A stretch of 64,000 nt of DNA from Setophaga petechia (Eukaryota > Chordata > Aves > Passeriformes > Parulidae): assembly GCA_024362935.1 (NCBI GenBank), contig JANCRA010000040.1:5766001-5830000 (forward strand), given 5' to 3'. The translations under genes and the position numbers were made by a program. A model generated the notes under the pieces. It had not been told where the DNA came from. It worked only from the letters and a program-made list of their open reading frames with translations, and searched no databases. This document shows positions 58,462 through 64,000 of this stretch, one piece after another; the first letter of the stretch is position 1, and each line of letters starts with the position of its first letter.

Positions 58462-60135
58462 CTACTCAGAAGACAAGGGAGGGAGAAAGGGTCAAAATGC
58501 AGGCATGGTCTTGCGGAAATAAGTATGAGAAAGAATGAAGTAAACTAAGAAAAAATTAAGACAGAGAAGCTGAAGTGTTGAGCTCTGCCTGTGGTCATTC
58601 CATTTGTGGTATTTAGACACCATAATTATAAATGATCCAAAAGAAAAGCAGTTTCTAGAAATTTACAGAAGGACAGGCTAATGGATGTACTGAGACACAC
58701 AGATGATCCTGCAGAAACAAATCATGGGTGAAATGGAGCATGTTCAAAGAGGTCCAGTACAGAAACAAAAGGAAGATGTGAGCTCTCCCTGGAATGAAAG
58801 AATTAGGGATGAAGGACAATGGAAGGTCTGTAAGGAAAAATCAGAGTAAATTGCAACTTGAAGAAAAAAAGAGACAAAATTATCCTAACATTTAGGTTAA
58901 TAAACAGAAACTGAATGATACTCATTGTTAAAAAAGAGTCAACATGTGCCTATTGCATTCAGAGTTATGTGCAGACAGGTGGCTGATAAGCAGATAAACT
59001 TGTATTTGTAAATAGTAACAACAAAATATAATAACCTGTAATTTTTTTTCCTGCCACAAGCAATAGCACCTATATTCTCACTAACAATTATATTTACAGG
59101 TATTACATTTCCTCTACAAAGAGACACATATTGCAAGCAAATAAACTCCAAACTCAGAACATGCTGTATAACAGAAAAGGTGTTATATAAGTTAGAGGTA
59201 AAAGAAAAATCATAGTTCCATTCAAAAAAATGCTGTGATACACATTCAAGTTTGTACACTTCAACTGATTAAATTTAATTTCTCATGCGGCATTTAAGGA
59301 CGCTCCAATTTCTATAAATATAAGCATATAGATTTACACTTTGAAATAACTTTTTCTTGTACCATACTTTCATTTTGTCACATTTCTGGGTTTTAATTTA
59401 GTATCAGAATGATATTTATTAACACCTCCTAAGGATACTGAAAGGTACCTATAGCAGGCTACTACGAAGCCAGAGGCTGCATTTTTCTTACAGTAATGGT
59501 CAAACTGCTGCTGCTCTGTTCAGCTCTGGTGACCAGACATTAATAAAAATAATAGTTACTGAATTTGGAGAGTGAGCAACAATGATGGTGCATAATCTGG
59601 GAATCATGCCTTGCGTGTTTTTAACGAAGGTTAGATGTGAATTGACCTTGTCTCTCCAGATAATAACCCATCCTCTGCTAAAAGAGCCTATTACCAATGT
59701 CAACAAGTTCTTTCATTTGGCAGTGGAAGCATTAACAAATCCAGGTAGCTGTAATGTGAAGGCAGCAGTATCCAAATTGGAAGTATGAGCAAATTTTACC
59801 ACAGACGCCAGCTATTACTGGAACAGCTAAGAAATCAACAAATAACTTTAATCATATTGAATTTTCTTTTCTACTTTTTGATGCAGTCATATAAAGGCAG
59901 GGCATCCATGACAACAGTATTTTACAGTCAGTAACAAAAGGTCAGACAGCCACCAAACTGTCTGATCTCAAGTGTAATAGTGTGATTCTTGCCCCTCAAA
60001 AAAGACATAAATTGAGTTTCTGAAGCCCAGTTGCCACTACATATCAGTAGCTACAACCTTATCAACCAAGTTAATACTAGTGCAAGGTAATATATAAAAT
60101 CCCTCTTGATTTTTTCTGACACATTTACTATATAA

Positions 60136-60213
60136 TATGAATGGGAAACGTAAAGATACTTAAATCTTAAAAACGTAAACTATAAATGAATGGGAAACGT
60201 AAGATACTTAAAA
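60136..60213. repeat. Imperfect local duplication, about 48-bp offset
   Basis: ATGAATGGGAAACGTAAAG followed by ATACTTAAA (from about 60137) recurs as ATGAATGGGAAACGTAAG followed by ATACTTAAA (from about 60186), with a one-base indel. The bases between the copies also contain AAACGTAAA. Confidence 0.85.
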
Positions 60214-60939
60214 TTTCAAAGTTTAAGGCTGTAATAATGACTCAGGTTAACTGCAGTTTGTTACATTAATTTATGAAAAGCTGAAGTAAAACTGAAGCAG
60301 AAGAATGTATTTACTAAGTTATGTTTCATCAATATACCTCTTCATCCTTGACCTAGTCCTGGAAGTAGGCATTGCTGGTGCATACTGGAACAATGTCCAA
60401 GACACGGACTTTAAATGATCTGCCTAAGAGGTCACATAATACTTGTTCAAATGAGACAACAGTTCTGCCTTTGAAAAATCAGATGTCATCTGACACTATT
60501 ATGCCTATGAGCATCCTGTTTGCCACTCATACCCACAAGGATTTCATTACCAAGCTATGCAAATTAATTGTGCATAACCATTATTTTTTCCATTTATCAC
60601 AGAAACCTGTCCTCATATATCCATGTACAAGGGATTTGCTAATAGCTAATCTGCTGCATACTGCAGTTAAGCAATTGTAAACAAAACACAAATCAACTAA
60701 CATTCATTGTAAATATCCTGCAATTCCTCCTTTGCCATTTTTATCTGAATGACAAATTTTGATTCTGCAGTTAAACACCGGGACACAAAACTTGAAAGGC
60801 TTTCTCTCTTAGGCTGTCTCTTCCAAATCCCTCAGACTGGTTGGCTGTTTCCAAGCTAAATTTATCTTTATTGCACTTATGTAAGTACCAGCTTTATCCT
60901 TTTCTTCCTCTCCCAAGTTTGCTTCCTGCAGTAATTCTG

Positions 60940-61190
60940 AAGAGATGTTATATCTCCTCTCAGCATCCGTTTTATTACACTAAGCAAGCCAAGCTGTCTT
61001 GGCCCTTAGTAAGAAATGCCCTCTTCTCCCCCATTGTCCCTGAACTCAGTCCAAGAAAAATGTGGTTGCTCTGTACCATGGAGACCAGAACTGTACCAAG
61101 TATTCCAGAAGAGATGCAACTACAGCCTCATTGGTCACATGCCTAGTACACTGAGAAATTTTCTTTTCCCCTCTTCAATAATCAGTGATA
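60940..61190 (-). mobile_element. Ancient CR1/L3-like LINE remnant, antisense, in intron 3
   Basis: The plus strand shows the reverse complement of old LINE blocks in order: 'GTTATATCTCCTCTCAGCAT' (near 60948), 'CACTAAGCAAGCCAAGCTGT' (near 60977), then 'GACCAGAACTGTACCAAGTA', 'TTCCAGAAGAGATGCAACTA' and 'CAGCCTCATTGGT' (61083-61135). The same order is found in CR1 and L3 3' regions. The heavy divergence suggests an insertion older than the avian CR1 copies. Confidence 0.65.
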
Positions 61191-64000
61191 TGCCATTTAA
61201 CAGCAAATACTGTTGTTATTAATCTCTACATGAGTGACCTCTTTGCTCATTTTTGGGCTGTTCCATTTCACTGCAAACCAATTCTGTGCTGCTCAAGGTC
61301 ATCCAGCTTGCCTCTCCGATATTCTGATTTTCCCATTAATGAGCAATGAACTTCAGCATTGTGCGTGCTGCAAAAACCACTAAAATGCTACTCTGCAGAT
61401 TGTTCTCTGGTCCCTAAAACATCCCAAAAATAAAACTGACTATGAGATTAACCTTTTAGAAACCTTTTAGGATTAGCAAACTGTCCCTGGCTGGATACTC
61501 CCTTCTGCATTACAGGACACTACCTGCCCTTTGACTGTCATGTACCATCCAAGCACAAGGGACAGTTTCCTGCATGACACTGGGTGAGATGCTCCTCTGA
61601 AGTCCAATTATATTTGTTAGACAGCACTTCCTTCCATTCCAGGCTATCCTTCGGTCTGGAATGAGTTTCTTTGACAAAGAGATGTGGAGTTTTATTCCTA
61701 AATTCCTGCATGCTTAACCACCTTTTTTGCTGACAAGTGCCCTGTAAGCATTCTAGGTCAGACTTAGGAGTGTGAAGGTGCCCTGGGCACTCTCCTGCCG
61801 TCGATGCTATGGGCTGCAAGCCATTCACCATCTCCATGTAAGCCCTAGCTTACAGGGGATGCAATCCAGCTATATTACACTTACACTCCATCTGCTCCAC
61901 TCCCTCTCTATTCCTATTGCAAGTAAACGAGACCTGCTTTTAGAAGTGACTCTTGGTGCCTTATGGTCTGCAGTGCCCATCTTTTGGCAGTGAGAGTGGA
62001 GCAGTCTGAAGGCAACTGGGCTCCTTGCTCACCTTGGGTCTGTGTCTAAGCACACCTGGGCCATGGTGGCATCCCATTTTGCAGGGTTTGCTGGTCCCTC
62101 GAGATGCCCCATGCTAGCTCTGCTGGGACAGTATGAAGCAAACACCCAGAGGGGTCCTGGTCAGGACAATGCTGCACATCAGAGTGGGAAAAGAGCTTGG
62201 GAGGAGTGATCCCATGAGCCAAAAACTTGATGTCAGGTCAGTATCTGACATTATATGAGTGCCCTTGTGAGGACTTTGGTGAACTCCTGCCACACTGACT
62301 GGCAGGGTTTTGGAAGCAGCCTCCCTGGTAATAGGTGACTCTGCCCTGAGCAAAACTAAAAAGCTGATACTTCACTTGCCCATAGTGTCCAGGTGGGCAA
62401 AAAACTCTTTCAGAGTTAACAGAAGGCAGTGACAGCTGGTTATTTCAGGTCCTCCTTCTTGGTGTGACTCATACCAAATGGGAATGTACTGAAAGGCCCC
62501 AGTACTAGGGATAGAAGGAAAAATATTAATGAGAGAAAACCGCCTAGGAGCAAGCTATTAATTTTCTGACTTCTTTCCACTTTGGTTTCTACACATTTTT
62601 TATAGCTTTAAACACGGTCCATAATCACAGAAAAGTAATCATTAACAAATATAGTGTAATTTCATTAAATATTCCAAGTTTTCCATTGGAATATTAAATG
62701 AATACTAAGTGCTCGGACATGCACACTTACATCTTCAGACGTGATTTGGGAGAAACATGGAAGTAATAATAATAATAACAAAAAACTCAAATGGAGCTCA
62801 GCAAATTTAATTGTGAAGATGAGGACACAATGTAGAAGGGTACTGGTAAGGGACATTAGCTATCCTAGCAGTAATTCCAGCCTATTGATTTTTTGTGAGG
62901 GATCCATTTGTTTTTGAGCTCTCTGTCAGAGGATGGTGTTTAATTCTGCAGTAAGCATGCAGCAGGAGCATGTGTTATGTTTCACAGATAGTGCAAAACA
63001 AAGCAATTTGTTCACCCTCATGCTTTGACTGGAAGGCATTGCCATTTTCTAGGACAACAAAAAAAGGACTGCTATCCAAGCTTTCTAAGATGTTCAATAA
63101 TCATAAAAAGAGAGAGAAAACCTAATCTTTGAAGAATAAAAGAACTCTTTTCTCATAGCTTTTCCAGGTTTTTGATGTGATCAAAAGCAGTTAATTTACT
63201 GCACGCAGCACAGGATACTGCTTATTGGGGATTTTATTTAACATGAGTTTCATCAAAGAACTAAATTAAGGAAAAATCCAAACTATTCCAACTGAACTTC
63301 CAGATCCAGATCTATTCCTCAGAAACACCACTGCTGTTAAAGCTAAATACAAGTACTTTAGGAGCAGTTAAGCTTCTCATTTATCTTATGCATTATTTTG
63401 CAAATATCTATTGCAAGCGATACTATCAATAAAGACCAGGTAAAGAACACCTTACATTTGCCACCTTTTGCAAACTATCTAACTAAACCATGCTAACAGT
63501 TTTGGGATTAGCTTACCAAAAAAATGACCTTGAAAATCCTTCTAAACACCAAACTGAGACCATATTCTCAGGACTAGGAGGGTGTATACATGGCCACAAT
63601 CAGTGTGTGACACATTTTATTTGAATTCTGACTAAACATAAGCATAACCAAATAGACTAACGGTGGCTGTAAAATTATAATAGGCTAAATATTTTTAAGC
63701 AATGAAAATTAAGACAAACAGTTTAATTCAGTTTTATACTAATGACATGGAAAATGTCACAGAAAATTGAACTGGCAAAAAAATAAAAAGAAGGTGTAAA
63801 CATCATTTAATACAAAGAAAAATGGTCGGATTACCAGAGGTCAGAAGCAGTGGCAGGTAAGAAAAACAAGCTTTCACTTTAAAGAATGTAAGTGGAGAAA
63901 AAGGTACAAGTCATAAACTCTATTTGATGGTACACACGGACTCTGAAAGGAACTGGTGCCAAGAGACTGAATGGAAAAAAGATAAAAAACCCATGACATT

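Larger units (their letters stand above)
54586..64000 (-). other. PDGFD: PDGFD intron 3 (partial, runs off the window)
   Basis: At least 9,415 bp upstream of exon 4 with no CUB-coding exon recognised on the minus strand. It holds a TTATTA/TTATTG microsatellite (54814-54852), an AT run (55941-55960), two short tandem duplications (58396 and 60136) and an ancient LINE remnant (60940-61190). No gene is recognised in 61200-64000. Confidence 0.85.

Noticed and set aside
54600..64000. Search for PDGFD exon 3 (end of the CUB domain) on the minus strand
   Set aside because: No stretch resembling the CUB-domain end with a donor site was found, so exon 3 is taken to lie beyond the window.
1..64000. 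CRISPR arrays, operons, phage or other prokaryotic systems
   Set aside because: There are no regularly spaced direct repeats or clustered long open frames, and the spliced PDGFD exons and CR1 elements show that this is bird chromosomal DNA.

Overview
The window is vertebrate, almost certainly avian, chromosomal DNA: AT-rich, intron-dominated, and without bacterial-style gene packing. It carries many CR1 LINE fragments and two solo LTRs of types I know from songbird genomes. The bird call is strong. Passerine is an inference from the LTRs, and the species is unresolved.

One gene is present, the 3' half of PDGFD (platelet-derived growth factor D), on the minus strand. Four coding exons are readable, with canonical splice sites and consistent phases: exon 4 (54526-54585), exon 5 (49107-49308), exon 6 (37902-38116) and the terminal coding exon 7 (27078-27212, ending in TAA). 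Numbering follows the seven-exon mammalian gene. Together they encode the end of the linker after the CUB domain, the protease-sensitive hinge and the whole PDGF/VEGF cystine-knot domain. The signal peptide and CUB domain (exons 1-3) must lie beyond base 64000, because no CUB-coding exon was found in the visible part of intron 3.

Layout: 1 to about 24.4 kb is intergenic sequence downstream of PDGFD, with CR1 fragments, one complete solo LTR (6583-7646, 5-bp target-site duplication), a pyrimidine microsatellite and a perfect 22-bp-arm hairpin. About 24.4-27.08 kb is the probable 3' UTR. Then come intron 6 (27213-37901), intron 5 (38117-49106), intron 4 (49309-54525) and part of intron 3 (54586-64000). 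The introns hold several CR1 copies on both strands, a second solo LTR (45653-46312, 5-bp duplication), two much older CR1/L3-like LINE remnants and assorted short repeats.

I saw no RNA gene, CRISPR array, operon or novel multi-gene system. The observations most worth following up are a ~90-bp segment shared by the 3' flanks of two CR1 copies in different introns, a perfect hairpin best explained by template switching, a strong G-quadruplex motif in intron 6, and the ancient LINE remnants. Most of the longer open frames are chance frames, many inside CR1 or LTR sequence.
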